In this document: piece after piece, positions 8,707 through 17,337 of the stretch
Numbering within the stretch: the stretch's first letter is position 1
Layout of the letters: every line of letters starts with the position of its first letter
Assembly (NCBI GenBank): GCA_014874185.1
Contig: JACWAF010000041.1
Location: 1-64,000, forward strand
From: Nitrospirota bacterium
Lineage (GTDB): Bacteria > Nitrospirota > Thermodesulfovibrionia > Thermodesulfovibrionales > JdFR-88
DNA: 64,000 bases
Reading direction: 5' to 3'
The notes under the pieces: model-generated
Told to the model about the DNA's origin: nothing
Database searches by the model: none
Seen by the model: the letters and a program-made list of their open reading frames with translations, nothing else
Made by a program: the position numbers and the translations under genes

Positions 8707-10658
8707 AATTATATCTCCTCATACCGGCCCTGCCTTTAGCCGGCTTCCTCATCAACATACTCTTCGGCAAGTGGTTCATAAAGGACAAGGCCAACTGGAT
8801 AGCCACTCCGGCCGTAATAGGCTCCTGGATAATAGCCATGATCACAGTGGCGGGCGTGATGGCCGGACACCGCGTCTCGGAGGACCTCTACACCTGGGTA
8901 ATCTCGGACGGCTTCAGGGTGCCGATCGGTTTCCTGATAGACCAGCTTACCGCCGTCATGCTTGTGGTTGTCACCACGGTAAGCGCCCTGGTGCACATAT
9001 ACTCCGCGGGTTACATGAAGGGCGACAAGGGGTATTACAGGTTCTTTGCCTACCTGAACCTCTTCACCTTCAGCATGCTGATGCTCATCATGAGCAACAA
9101 CTTCCTCCAGCTATATTTCGGCTGGGAGGCCGTGGGGCTCTGTTCGTACTTCCTGATAGGCTTCTGGTACGAGAAGAAGTCAGCTTCGGACGCGGGCAAG
9201 AAGGCCTTCATCGTGAACCGGTTCGGCGACTTCGGCTTCGGGCTTGGGGTGATGCTCATTTTCATCACCTTCGGCTCTCTCCATTATGAGACGATATTCG
9301 GCAAGCTTGGGATGATAGCGGGCCAGAGCGTGAGCGTGCTGGGCTGGACGGTATCGCTGCCCACGCTGATAGCGCTCCTGCTGTTCTGCGGGGCGGTCGG
9401 CAAATCGGCCCAGCTGCCCTTGCATGTCTGGCTTCCGGACGCCATGGAAGGCCCCACGCCGGTGAGCGCCCTCATCCACGCGGCCACCATGGTCACGGCG
9501 GGCGTCTTCCTGGTGGCAAGGACAAACCCGATATTCAACCTCTCGCCAACGGCAATGGCCGTGGTCGGGATAACGGGCGGCGTAACGGCGCTGTTCGCGG
9601 CCACGATCGCCCTTGTACAAAACGACATAAAGCGCATTATCGCGTATTCCACCATAAGCCAGCTGGGCTACATGTTCCTGGCCTGCGGGGTGGGCGCGTA
9701 CGGGGCGGGGATATTCCACCTCTACACGCACGCATTCTTCAAGGCCCTGCTCTTTTTGGGCGCGGGCTCCGTGATGCACGCGATGGGCGGAGAGCTTGAC
9801 ATCCAGAAGATGGGCGGGCTTAGAAAGCACATGCCCGTAACCTACTGGACATTCCTTCTGGCCTCGCTGAGCATCGCCGGGATCCCCGGCTTCGCCGGGT
9901 TTTTCAGCAAGGACGAGATACTCTGGCAGGCCTTCGCCTCGGGCGGGGTGGGAAGGGTGCTCTGGGGCATCGGGACGTTGACGGCCCTGCTCACGGCGTT
10001 CTACTCTTTCCGGATAATATTCGTGGCCTTCCACGGCGAGTTCCGGGGCACGCCCGAACAGGCGCATCACCTGCACGAGTCCCCGGCCTCGATGGCCATA
10101 CCGCTTGTGCTCCTGGCGGTCGGGGCGGTGGCATCGGGCTGGGTTGGAGTGCCGCCCTTTATCGGCGAGATGTTCGGGGTTGAGAACTCCAACCTCTTCG
10201 GCGCGTTCATCGGGCACGTGGTGAGTCAGCCCGCCGCGCACGGCGCGCCCGGACAGGAGATGATGGTCACGGCCATGTCCGTGGTTGTGGGCCTCCTTGG
10301 CATCAGCCTCGCCGGGGTGTTCTACATCTCAAAACCAGGCATCCCGAAGGCGCTTGCCAAAAATTTCAGCGGAGTGCATAAGCTCCTGTGGAATAAATAC
10401 TACATCGACGAGCTTTATAATTTCATCATCATAAAACCCACGCTCTGGGTGGCAAAGTCCGTCCTGGTGGACACCACTGACGGCAAGATCATAGAGGGCG
10501 TGGTGAACGGGGTGCCCAGGGGGATCGGCTCATTCGGCCAGCGGCTCAGGAAACTGCAAACGGGCGTCCTGCAAAACTACGCGGCCATGATGGCCCTGGG
10601 CGTGTTCGTCTTCGTGGCGATAGCCCTGATGATACTGGTAGGAGGCGTGAAGGGATGA
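8703..10658 (+). CDS. nuoL: NADH-quinone oxidoreductase subunit L
   Basis: This is the distal proton-pumping subunit (651 aa) with the long lateral helix at its C-terminus. Antiporter motifs include LPDAMEGPTPVSALIHAATM and NDIKRIIAYSTISQLGYM. The glutamate of FGWEAVGLCSYFLIGFW is in the expected helix. The C-terminal part (about 550-651) carries the YYIDELYNFIII stretch usual in NuoL. It overlaps nuoK and nuoM by 4 nt each. Confidence 0.97.
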   Translation: MKLYLLIPALPLAGFLINILFGKWFIKDKANWIATPAVIGSWIIAMITVAGVMAGHRVSEDLYTWVISDGFRVPIGFLIDQLTAVMLVVVTTVSALVHIYSAGYMKGDKGYYRFFAYLNLFTFSMLMLIMSNNFLQLYFGWEAVGLCSYFLIGFWYEKKSASDAGKKAFIVNRFGDFGFGLGVMLIFITFGSLHYETIFGKLGMIAGQSVSVLGWTVSLPTLIALLLFCGAVGKSAQLPLHVWLPDAMEGPTPVSALIHAATMVTAGVFLVARTNPIFNLSPTAMAVVGITGGVTALFAATIALVQNDIKRIIAYSTISQLGYMFLACGVGAYGAGIFHLYTHAFFKALLFLGAGSVMHAMGGELDIQKMGGLRKHMPVTYWTFLLASLSIAGIPGFAGFFSKDEILWQAFASGGVGRVLWGIGTLTALLTAFYSFRIIFVAFHGEFRGTPEQAHHLHESPASMAIPLVLLAVGAVASGWVGVPPFIGEMFGVENSNLFGAFIGHVVSQPAAHGAPGQEMMVTAMSVVVGLLGISLAGVFYISKPGIPKALAKNFSGVHKLLWNKYYIDELYNFIIIKPTLWVAKSVLVDTTDGKIIEGVVNGVPRGIGSFGQRLRKLQTGVLQNYAAMMALGVFVFVAIALMILVGGVKG

Positions 10659-12190
10659 ATCTGATGGCAAACACCTTAGGCTACCCCATACTGAGCACGC
10701 TTATATTCCTGCCCGTCTTCGGGGCCCTGCTCATAGCGCTGCTGCCGAGGAGCGCGGAGCCCCTGATAAAGAGCGTGGCCCTTATCACAAGCCTTCTGGC
10801 TTTTGCGTTTTCGATACCGCTCTTCACCAACTTCGACAAGACCACGGCGGCCTTGCAGTTCGTGGAGAGGGCCAACTGGATACCGGCATTCAATATCCAG
10901 TATTTCCTCGGCCTGGACGGGATAAGCATACTCTTCGTGCTGCTGTCCACTCTGGTGACAATTCTATGCGTCCTCATATCGTGGAACTCGATAAAGAACA
11001 AGGTGAAGGAGTTCTATATCGCCCTCCTCATCATAGAGGGCGCGATGATAGGCGTCTTCTGCGCCATGGACTTCTTCCTCTTCTATATCTTCTGGGAGGC
11101 GATGCTGATACCCATGTACCTCCTGATAGGGGTATGGGGGGGCCCGAACAGGATATATGCCGCGATAAAGTTCTTCCTCTATACGCTGGTAGGGAGCGTC
11201 CTGATGCTGGTTGGCATAATAGCCCTGTACCTGTACGCGGACAGGACGTTCAGCATCCCGGCCCTGATGAACATCCGCTACCCGCTTTCGATGCAGTTCT
11301 GGCTCTTCTGGGCCTTCTTCGCGGCCTTTGCCGTAAAGGTGCCCATGTTCCCGGTGCACACCTGGCTCCCCGACGCGCACACGGAGGCCCCTACGGCGGG
11401 CTCGGTGATTCTTGCCGCCGTGCTCATCAAGATGGGCGCTTACGGGTTCCTGAGGTTCTCCATACCGCTCTTCCCTGATGCCGCGAAGGCGATGACAATC
11501 CCGATGCTGGCGCTTTCGGTTATCGCCATCATATACGGCGCCGTGGTTTGCCTTGCCCAGACGGACCTCAAGCGGCTTATCGCATACAGCTCAGTAAGCC
11601 ACATGGGTTTTGTCACCCTGGGCATATTCGCCATGAACATCCAGGGCATGGAGGGCGGCATCCTCCAGATGCTGAACCACGGCATCGTGACCGGCGCCCT
11701 GTTCCTTTGCATAGGGATGATCTACGACCGCACGCATACAAGGCAGATCTCCGACTACGGCGGAGTGGCCACTGTGCTTCCGGTATACGCCGGCCTCTTC
11801 ATGGTATTCACGCTGGCCTCGATAGGGCTTCCGGCCACCAACGGTTTCATAGGCGAGTTCCTGGTCCTGTTGGGCGGGTTCACGGCCCAGAGGTGGGCGG
11901 GCGTGCTTGCCGCCACGGGAATAATCATCGGCGCGGGCTACATGCTGTGGCTGTATCAGAGGGTCTTTTTCCTGCAGGTGAATGCCAAAGTGCAGGGCCT
12001 CAAGGACATAAACCTGCGCGAGCTTGTTGCCGTGGTGCCGATGGCAGTACTGGTCTTCTGGATAGGCGTCTACCCGAACGCGTTCTTAAGCTTCCTGCAC
12101 CCCTCCGTGCAGAACCTCCTGAACAGAGTGCACCCGGGCGCCATAGAGATGAGCACACTGGCGGAATTCCTGAAAAAAATACTGGCCTAG
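10655..12190 (+). CDS. nuoM: NADH-quinone oxidoreductase subunit M
   Basis: This proton-pumping antiporter-like subunit (511 aa) has the NuoM signatures FYIFWEAMLIPMYLLIGVWG, VHTWLPDAHTEAPTAGSV and DLKRLIAYSSVSHMGFV. It is the last gene of the operon. A strong terminator lies 48 nt after its stop, and nuoN, which usually follows, is absent here. The complex must therefore get NuoN (and an electron-input module) from elsewhere. Confidence 0.97.
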   Translation: MNLMANTLGYPILSTLIFLPVFGALLIALLPRSAEPLIKSVALITSLLAFAFSIPLFTNFDKTTAALQFVERANWIPAFNIQYFLGLDGISILFVLLSTLVTILCVLISWNSIKNKVKEFYIALLIIEGAMIGVFCAMDFFLFYIFWEAMLIPMYLLIGVWGGPNRIYAAIKFFLYTLVGSVLMLVGIIALYLYADRTFSIPALMNIRYPLSMQFWLFWAFFAAFAVKVPMFPVHTWLPDAHTEAPTAGSVILAAVLIKMGAYGFLRFSIPLFPDAAKAMTIPMLALSVIAIIYGAVVCLAQTDLKRLIAYSSVSHMGFVTLGIFAMNIQGMEGGILQMLNHGIVTGALFLCIGMIYDRTHTRQISDYGGVATVLPVYAGLFMVFTLASIGLPATNGFIGEFLVLLGGFTAQRWAGVLAATGIIIGAGYMLWLYQRVFFLQVNAKVQGLKDINLRELVAVVPMAVLVFWIGVYPNAFLSFLHPSVQNLLNRVHPGAIEMSTLAEFLKKILA

Positions 12191-12238
12191 GCCCATTTGG
12201 AAGTAGGGGTGCCGCTTGCTGCGCCCAAAGAAAACTGA

Positions 12239-12266
12239 AGCCCCCGCCTGAACGGGGGCTTTTTTG
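12239..12266 (+). terminator. Rho-independent terminator of the nuo operon
   Basis: AGCCCCCG (12239-12246), loop CCTGAA and CGGGGGCT (12253-12260) form an 8-bp GC-rich stem followed by a TTTTTT run. It lies 48 nt downstream of nuoM. Confidence 0.92.
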
Positions 12267-12440
12267 TTTGATGAGTCGCTAACAAAGCCATAAGCAATAT
12301 TCCCTGTCATTCCCGCTTGTCGGGAACCCTTTACTGAAGAAGGATTGCGGACAAGCCGGACAACCGATGAGGATGATTAAAAGCCCCCTGGGTATGTTCA
12401 GGGCGGCAAGGCAAATCAGGCACTTGAGCAGGCGCAAGGA

Positions 12441-13538
12441 TCATTTGAACCGTATCACCACGATCTCCGGTGTGGTTCCCACTCTTAAGGGAGGGCCCCA
12501 GGTGCCCGCACCGCTTGAGGTATAGATTATCATCCGCCCTGCCCTGTGCAGGCCTGAATCCAGCCCGCTGTATACCTGATGGGTGACGAAATTGACGGGG
12601 ACGATCTGTCCCCCGTGAGTGTGCCCGCACAGCTCCAGGCCTATGCCCATCTCATTTGAGATCGGGGCGTAAAAGGGAGAGTGCTTAAGGAGCATTTGCG
12701 GCCCGTCTGCGGATATGAGGCCCGACAGGATGGCCCTGTACCGTCCGGCCTTTAAGGTGTCATGGTAATCAACCCCGATTATGCGCAGGCCGTCTATATC
12801 CACGGCCTGGTTGTCCAGGACCTTTATGCCAAGGTTTCGCACGGCATTGATATAGACCGTCTTGTCCCTGAATTCCTCGTGGTTTCCGGTTATGAAGTAT
12901 GCCCCCATCGGGGCCCTCAGGCGCGAAAAGGAACCTATAAGCTCTTTTTCGTGGTCGGCCACGCCGTCGAAGACATCGCCGCCCAGGAAAATGATATCTG
13001 GTTTAAGCCCGTTTATCATTTCCGTTATCTTTTCAGCAAAGCCGCTCCCGAGGACCACCCCGAGATGCAGGTCGCTGGCCCATACGGCCGTCCTGCCCTT
13101 CCATGCCTGCGGCAGATTGGGAAGGCCCACATCCAGGCGGGTGACCCTTATTATCCTGGCGTTCACGATCCCGTAAATGCCAACCAGGAGGCCCAGCGAG
13201 AGGATTAGCGCGCCGGGCAGCGCCGAACTTATCGGGCTGGAGAAAACCCTTCCCCCCAGATAAACCAGCCTCGTCAGCACGGCCGCCCAGAAGAGATACA
13301 TGAATGTCCCTGTCCACGCGGCCGAGACCAGATAGAAGAACCGGATTAGCGGCGTGTTCCACCTGAACGCCGCGACCGACGCGGTTATGAAGCTTATGGA
13401 AAGAAGAACTATTAGTATTTTCAGGGCCAGGAGCGCGGAGGGGTTCTGGATGGCGAACAGGCGCACCAGCGTCCTGTAAAAAAACCAGTGCGTAAGGAAG
13501 ATTATCAGCTGGATTATGGAGACGATTGCAAGGAACAT
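12441..13538 (-). CDS. Membrane-anchored metallophosphoesterase
   Basis: This is a calcineurin-like phosphoesterase (365 aa). Four hydrophobic segments in residues about 1-130 anchor it in the membrane. The two-metal catalytic motifs follow in order: SDLHLG, GGDVFDG, GNHE, and GHTHGGQ near the C-terminus. This layout resembles YkuE/YaeI-type enzymes, some of which act on lipids such as UDP-diacylglucosamine. The substrate cannot be read from sequence. It lies convergent to nuoM beyond the terminator. Confidence 0.85.
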   Translation of the reverse strand: MFLAIVSIIQLIIFLTHWFFYRTLVRLFAIQNPSALLALKILIVLLSISFITASVAAFRWNTPLIRFFYLVSAAWTGTFMYLFWAAVLTRLVYLGGRVFSSPISSALPGALILSLGLLVGIYGIVNARIIRVTRLDVGLPNLPQAWKGRTAVWASDLHLGVVLGSGFAEKITEMINGLKPDIIFLGGDVFDGVADHEKELIGSFSRLRAPMGAYFITGNHEEFRDKTVYINAVRNLGIKVLDNQAVDIDGLRIIGVDYHDTLKAGRYRAILSGLISADGPQMLLKHSPFYAPISNEMGIGLELCGHTHGGQIVPVNFVTHQVYSGLDSGLHRAGRMIIYTSSGAGTWGPPLRVGTTPEIVVIRFK

Positions 13539-13569
13539 AATAATTTGAATTGTACACGATTACATGGTC

Positions 13570-14943
13570 TTAGCCCACCACGTCCAGTTTTCTCACCCTC
13601 AAATCCTTAAGCCCCAGTTCCTTCGCCAGCTCTCTTGAGCGCTCCACGTCCACTCCGGCTGCGTCCACAATCGTCGCCTGCACGTCGGGGATATGCTTGC
13701 CGGCCTCTTTTATGAACTCCAGGACGGCATTGAAGGCATGCTTATAGACGGGCTTGCAGAGCTTGTCGTATGTGGCCTCGTCCTGGGCGTCAAGGCTCAC
13801 CGAGACCGCGTCCACCAGGCCCTGAAGCTCCGGCAAGACATTCCTGCCGTTTATCAGGTTCCCATGTCCGTTCGTGTTCACGCGCACCCTGCCCCCGCGC
13901 GCCTTTATCCACGAGGCCACATCCTTGATAACGTCCAGCCTCATGAACGGCTCTCCGTAGCCGCAGAAGACCACCTCCTTATACCGGGCGGGGTCTCCTA
14001 TGGCATTCTCAAGCTCCTCCGCCGTTGGCTCGTTTTTAAGGCGCAGGTTATGGCCCTTCACGAAATCGCTGCTGAACCTCACGCAGAATGAGCAGGCGTT
14101 CGTGCACCTGTTTGTGATGTTAAGATAAAGGCTCTCCCTTATCTGGTAGGCTATCTCTCCCGCTTGGGGAAGCTGGCCGATGCCAAAGAGCCTTTTGGCG
14201 TTCAGGGCGGTAATGCGTGCGATGTCCTCGGGGGTGACCCCGCGCAGGAGGGCCAGTTCATTCGCGGTATATGAAACGTATGCAGGCTCGTTCCGTCTCC
14301 CCCTGAAGGGCTCCGGCGTAAGATAGGGCGCATCCGTTTCGATAAGCAGATAATCATCCGGTATCCTGGCCGCTATCTCGCGGAGCGATCTGGATTTCTT
14401 GAACGTGACCGGCCCGGCAATTGAAAGATAAAACCCCATCCCCATCACCTGCTCCGCCATGTCCATGTCGCCCGAAAAACAGTGGAGGACGCCCTTCTGC
14501 CATCCGGATTCCTTCAATATCCTAAGCGTGTCCTCTTTGGCCTCGCGGGAGTGCACTATTACAGGCAGGTCAAGCTCGCGCGCGAGGACGAGATGCCTTT
14601 CAAAGACTTTTTGCTGGACTTCTCTTTGTGAATGGTCGTAATGGTAATCAAGGCCGGTCTCGCCGATGGCCACAACCTTCTTCCGGCAGGAAAGGCTTTT
14701 CAGGGCATTATAGACTTCATCAGAAAAGTCCTTGGCGTCATGCGGATGCACGCCTATGGCGGCATAAATAAAATCGTTTCCCTCCGCAAGCCTTACGGCC
14801 TTTTCGGAACCCTCCGGAGTGGTGCCCACGGTTATAACGGCTTCCAGCCCTGCCTCCTTCGCCCTTTCTATTATATCGGGCAGGTCGGCCTCGAACTGGG
14901 GCATCTCAAGGTGGCAATGGGTGTCAATAAGACGGGGTTTCAT
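13570..14943 (-). CDS. TatD-family hydrolase fused to a radical SAM domain
   Basis: Residues about 1-260 are a complete TatD metal-dependent deoxyribonuclease-like domain: DTHCH, the glutamate of GETGLDYHYD, VHS, LHCFSG and ETDAPYL. Residues about 280-457 are a radical SAM domain with CTNACSFC (CxxxCxxC), FCGYGEPFMR and a truncated barrel resembling the TatD-linked radical SAM family. The ATG at 14943 was chosen because MKPRLIDTHCH is the normal TatD N-terminus; the frame opens 29 codons earlier without a good start. Both active sites look intact. The role of the radical SAM half is unknown to me. Confidence 0.88.
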   Translation of the reverse strand: MKPRLIDTHCHLEMPQFEADLPDIIERAKEAGLEAVITVGTTPEGSEKAVRLAEGNDFIYAAIGVHPHDAKDFSDEVYNALKSLSCRKKVVAIGETGLDYHYDHSQREVQQKVFERHLVLARELDLPVIVHSREAKEDTLRILKESGWQKGVLHCFSGDMDMAEQVMGMGFYLSIAGPVTFKKSRSLREIAARIPDDYLLIETDAPYLTPEPFRGRRNEPAYVSYTANELALLRGVTPEDIARITALNAKRLFGIGQLPQAGEIAYQIRESLYLNITNRCTNACSFCVRFSSDFVKGHNLRLKNEPTAEELENAIGDPARYKEVVFCGYGEPFMRLDVIKDVASWIKARGGRVRVNTNGHGNLINGRNVLPELQGLVDAVSVSLDAQDEATYDKLCKPVYKHAFNAVLEFIKEAGKHIPDVQATIVDAAGVDVERSRELAKELGLKDLRVRKLDVVG

Positions 14944-14991
14944 AAGGTATAAGAATTTATTAGAAAATCTCCCCTCGCCCCTCAACCCGCA

Positions 14992-15018
14992 CCCCAAAAA
15001 GTCTGCGACTTTTAGGGG
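14992..15018. repeat. Inverted repeat in the intergenic region
   Basis: CCCC-A-AAAAGTC (14992-15003) and GACTTTT-A-GGGG (15007-15018) form an 11-bp stem with one A-A mismatch and a TGC loop. It lies upstream of the TatD fusion start and has no U-run. It may be a dispersed repeat or leader structure. The rest of 15019-15121 holds no gene. Confidence 0.4.
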
Positions 15019-15121
15019 ACCCCGTTCCAAAGAGGGGTAATCCCTCCCTTTGGAAAAGGCCCTTTGACAAAGGGTAGGTTAGGAGGGATTTTTCAATAAT
15101 TAAGCGCATCCTATTAAGTTA

Positions 15122-16330
15122 TCAGGCGCCGTATTTTTTGAGCCTCCCCGCATTGGCAAGGGCCATGGGCATGATGTCTTTCGCGGGCAGTATGCCAAGC
15201 TCCCCCTTTAGACACTCCCTCTCGGTGAACCTCTGCGAGATGCCGCCTAAAACGTATGGGCTTTTTATCATCACGGGCACGGGGTGCCAGCTGTGCCCCT
15301 TCATAAGAGCGGGCGTCGAGTGGTCGCCCGTCACGATGAGCACGTCGGGCTTCAAGGCCAGTATTTGCGGGATGAAGCCGTCAGCCTCCTCGATCTTGTG
15401 CACCTTCCCCCAGAAGTTGCCGTCCTCGCCCATGGAGTCTGTCTTCTTGAAATGGATGAAGAAGAAATCGTACTTGTCGCAATTCGATTTCAACAGCGAG
15501 ACCTCATCCGCGAACTCTCCCTCGATATCCGGGGCCTCCATGTCTATCAGCCTCGCCAGCCCCCGGTACATCGGATAGGTTGCCAGTGCCAGCGCCTTCA
15601 TCCCGAAGGCCTCATCGAAGCGGGGCATCTGCGGGTGCGTGGAGAACCCGCGCATGAGGACGTAATTTGCCCTCTTCTGGTTTTTCAGCAGTTCGGCCGC
15701 TTTCTCCAGGAATTTGGCCGCAAGCTCCGCCGGTTTTTGCGCGGCATGAGTGGCCCCTCTGGGGGGAATGGGCGCATTGCCTTCCTTCTGCGGGTCAGTG
15801 TCGTTGATGGCAGCCGCGCCCGCGGGCAGGTCCTCCGGGAAACGCATCACCAGGGCAAACCTGTGTTCCTTGCCCGCGCCGAAGATGAACTTCACCCCGT
15901 CCATCCCGGGAATCTTCTCCTGCAGCATCCTGGTGAGCTTCTCGGATTCCTCCGTGGGCGGCCTTCCAGCGCGCCTGTCCTTTATTATCCCGTTTTCGAT
16001 TGTAGAGTAATTGCACCTCACTGCGATGTCCGTCTTTTTCACCTGGAGGCCGAGGCCCATGGCCTCAAGTATGCCCCTGCCGATATCGTACTTAATGGGG
16101 TCGTAGCCGAATATGCCAAGGTGGCCGGGGCCGCTGCCGGGCGTTATTCCGTAGCTTACGGGGATGTGCAGTCCGGTTGCCGCCTGACGGGCAAGCGCGT
16201 CCAGGTTGGGCGTTACTGCCGCCTCCAGTTCCGTCTTTCCGTCCTCCGGCAGGCCGCCAATCCCGTCCATCACGAAAAGGACTATCTTCGTATTGTTCTT
16301 TTGTATAAGCCCTTTCAGAATTTTCTCCAT
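15122..16330 (-). CDS. apgM: 2,3-bisphosphoglycerate-independent phosphoglycerate mutase, archaeal type
   Basis: This enzyme interconverts 3- and 2-phosphoglycerate in glycolysis and gluconeogenesis. It belongs to the alkaline-phosphatase-superfamily ApgM type found in archaea and many anaerobic bacteria, not the GpmI type. The metal and phosphoenzyme motifs include VLFVMDGIGG near the N-terminus, GPGHLGIFGYDP, HFKKTDSMGEDGNFWGKVH and VTGDHSTPALMKGHSW. The ATG at 16330 (402 aa) gives the usual family length. A GTG at 16414 that overlaps the upstream stop would add 28 unlikely residues but cannot be excluded. Confidence 0.93.
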   Translation of the reverse strand: MEKILKGLIQKNNTKIVLFVMDGIGGLPEDGKTELEAAVTPNLDALARQAATGLHIPVSYGITPGSGPGHLGIFGYDPIKYDIGRGILEAMGLGLQVKKTDIAVRCNYSTIENGIIKDRRAGRPPTEESEKLTRMLQEKIPGMDGVKFIFGAGKEHRFALVMRFPEDLPAGAAAINDTDPQKEGNAPIPPRGATHAAQKPAELAAKFLEKAAELLKNQKRANYVLMRGFSTHPQMPRFDEAFGMKALALATYPMYRGLARLIDMEAPDIEGEFADEVSLLKSNCDKYDFFFIHFKKTDSMGEDGNFWGKVHKIEEADGFIPQILALKPDVLIVTGDHSTPALMKGHSWHPVPVMIKSPYVLGGISQRFTERECLKGELGILPAKDIMPMALANAGRLKKYGA

Positions 16331-16413
16331 AGATAGAAATTTTAACCCAAAGGCGCTCTCAGTGCAAACCTTTTCGCTCCAGGAGGCAGGCGGGAGGGGG
16401 AATGCAGGACCCA

Positions 16414-17145
16414 CTAAAGGGGCAGCATAATGACTATCGCTGCAAAGATTGCGGTCTTTGCCGCCTCTTTGAGGCCAATTTCTCTGAACTTCTCTCTACC
16501 CCCTTTGAGGGCCGAGTAAAAATCTTCCAGAAGCGGCGAGAAGGCGATAAAGAGCAGATGGCCCATAAGGGCAAGCGCCGCCGAGGCCGTCAATATGGCC
16601 CCCGCGTACAGCGCGCCAATAATCCTGTATTTTTTGACTGCAAGCCTCACCCTGAACGAACTTGAGAAGAAGAACGCGAAGAAAATGGGCCAGAGGTAAA
16701 GCCCGGCCGGCCTTCCATCCCCGGCCGATTCCGCCATTACGGCCGCAAGCCCCATCACGGCCATGCCGAAGGCCTCGGCCCGAAGGAGATGCCCCCTCCT
16801 GGCCGAGAGAAGATTCAGCGCCAATAGGGCCCCGCCCGCCGCATACAATGGGAGCAGGAAAGGCCCTCTCATTGCCGAGAATACCAGCCCCGAAATGGCC
16901 GGAACACCCAAAACAAGGGCCGACCAGACCGCCTGCGGCTCGCGATTTTTAATGAGTTTCAAGGCCGGCGATTTGGCTAGAAGAAAAAGAAAGAGGGTTA
17001 AGAGTACTGTTGCGCTTTCAATTCCGAAACTGGCGGCCTTTGCGGCGCCAGCCGCAAAGGCCGCCAGAAACATTACCCAGCTGCCAGGCTCCGCCGTGTA
17101 GAGGAGCTTAAACCCTTTCTCCTTTTTCTTCGCGCTCAAGGGCAT
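16414..17145 (-). CDS. YwiC-like integral membrane protein
   Basis: This 243-aa protein has eight or so hydrophobic segments and begins with MPLSAKKKEKGFKLLYTAEPGSWV. The EPGSWVMFLAAFAAG stretch resembles the EHGAWAMLL motif of YwiC-like proteins, a family of unknown function. The ATG at 17145 lies inside the end of the upstream UGA-containing gene (38-nt overlap), so the two are probably coupled. The stop lies against the apgM leader. It is the third gene of an operon with a small redox protein and an Fe-S protein. Family membership is moderately sure; the function is unknown. Confidence 0.7.
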   Translation of the reverse strand: MPLSAKKKEKGFKLLYTAEPGSWVMFLAAFAAGAAKAASFGIESATVLLTLFLFLLAKSPALKLIKNREPQAVWSALVLGVPAISGLVFSAMRGPFLLPLYAAGGALLALNLLSARRGHLLRAEAFGMAVMGLAAVMAESAGDGRPAGLYLWPIFFAFFFSSSFRVRLAVKKYRIIGALYAGAILTASAALALMGHLLFIAFSPLLEDFYSALKGGREKFREIGLKEAAKTAIFAAIVIMLPL

Positions 17146-17329
17146 CGTTGATCTCTTTAACGACCGCATCGGCATCCACGTTGTGCATGAGCGCGCCAAA
17201 CGACAGGGATTCCACCTGGATCCCCGCGCAGGTGAATCAGCCGTTGCCAAAGTGCCTCTCCACCACCTTGCCTGCCGCCGGGCTCATCTTCACGGCCTCG
17301 CCTATCATGGTCTCTTTTGTGACCCTCAT
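17108..17329 (-). CDS. Candidate selenoprotein: DUF1858-like redox-disulfide domain with UxxC
   Basis: This 73-residue frame contains one in-frame TGA (codon 31, at 17239-17237). With TGA read as Sec it is an intact single-domain protein. It starts MRVTKETMIGEAVKM (RBS GAGGTGG), then HFGNG-U-FTCAG with U31 and C34, then a helical tail VDADAVVKEINDAL. This matches the small DUF1858 / hybrid-cluster-protein-associated redox-disulfide family, where the same place holds CxxC. Sec at the first Cys of a CxxC is the classic selenoprotein substitution. The frame stays open 42 codons past the TGA to a TAA, and a SECIS-like hairpin follows the TGA. It lies 8 nt after a Cys-rich Fe-S-type gene. The gene is broken if UGA is only a stop. 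Confidence 0.78.
17206..17224 (-). promoter_or_regulatory. Bacterial SECIS-like hairpin
   Basis: Reading 5' to 3' on the minus strand, GGGAUCC pairs with GGAAUCCC, leaving one bulged A (17211). This gives a 7-bp stem closed by the tetraloop AGGU (17217-17214). The second loop base is G, as bacterial SECIS elements require. The loop begins 19 nt after the TGA, within the known spacing window and close to the 17 nt of E. coli fdhF, whose loop also begins AGGU. Base pairs were checked by hand; no folding energy was calculated. Confidence 0.72.
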
Positions 17330-17337
17330 CGCCACCT

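Noticed and set aside
17206-17239. Alternative larger hairpin starting at the UGA itself
   Set aside because: It pairs bases next to the UGA and puts the loop only 8 nt downstream, too near for a bacterial SECIS. It is noted as a competitor of the AGGU hairpin.
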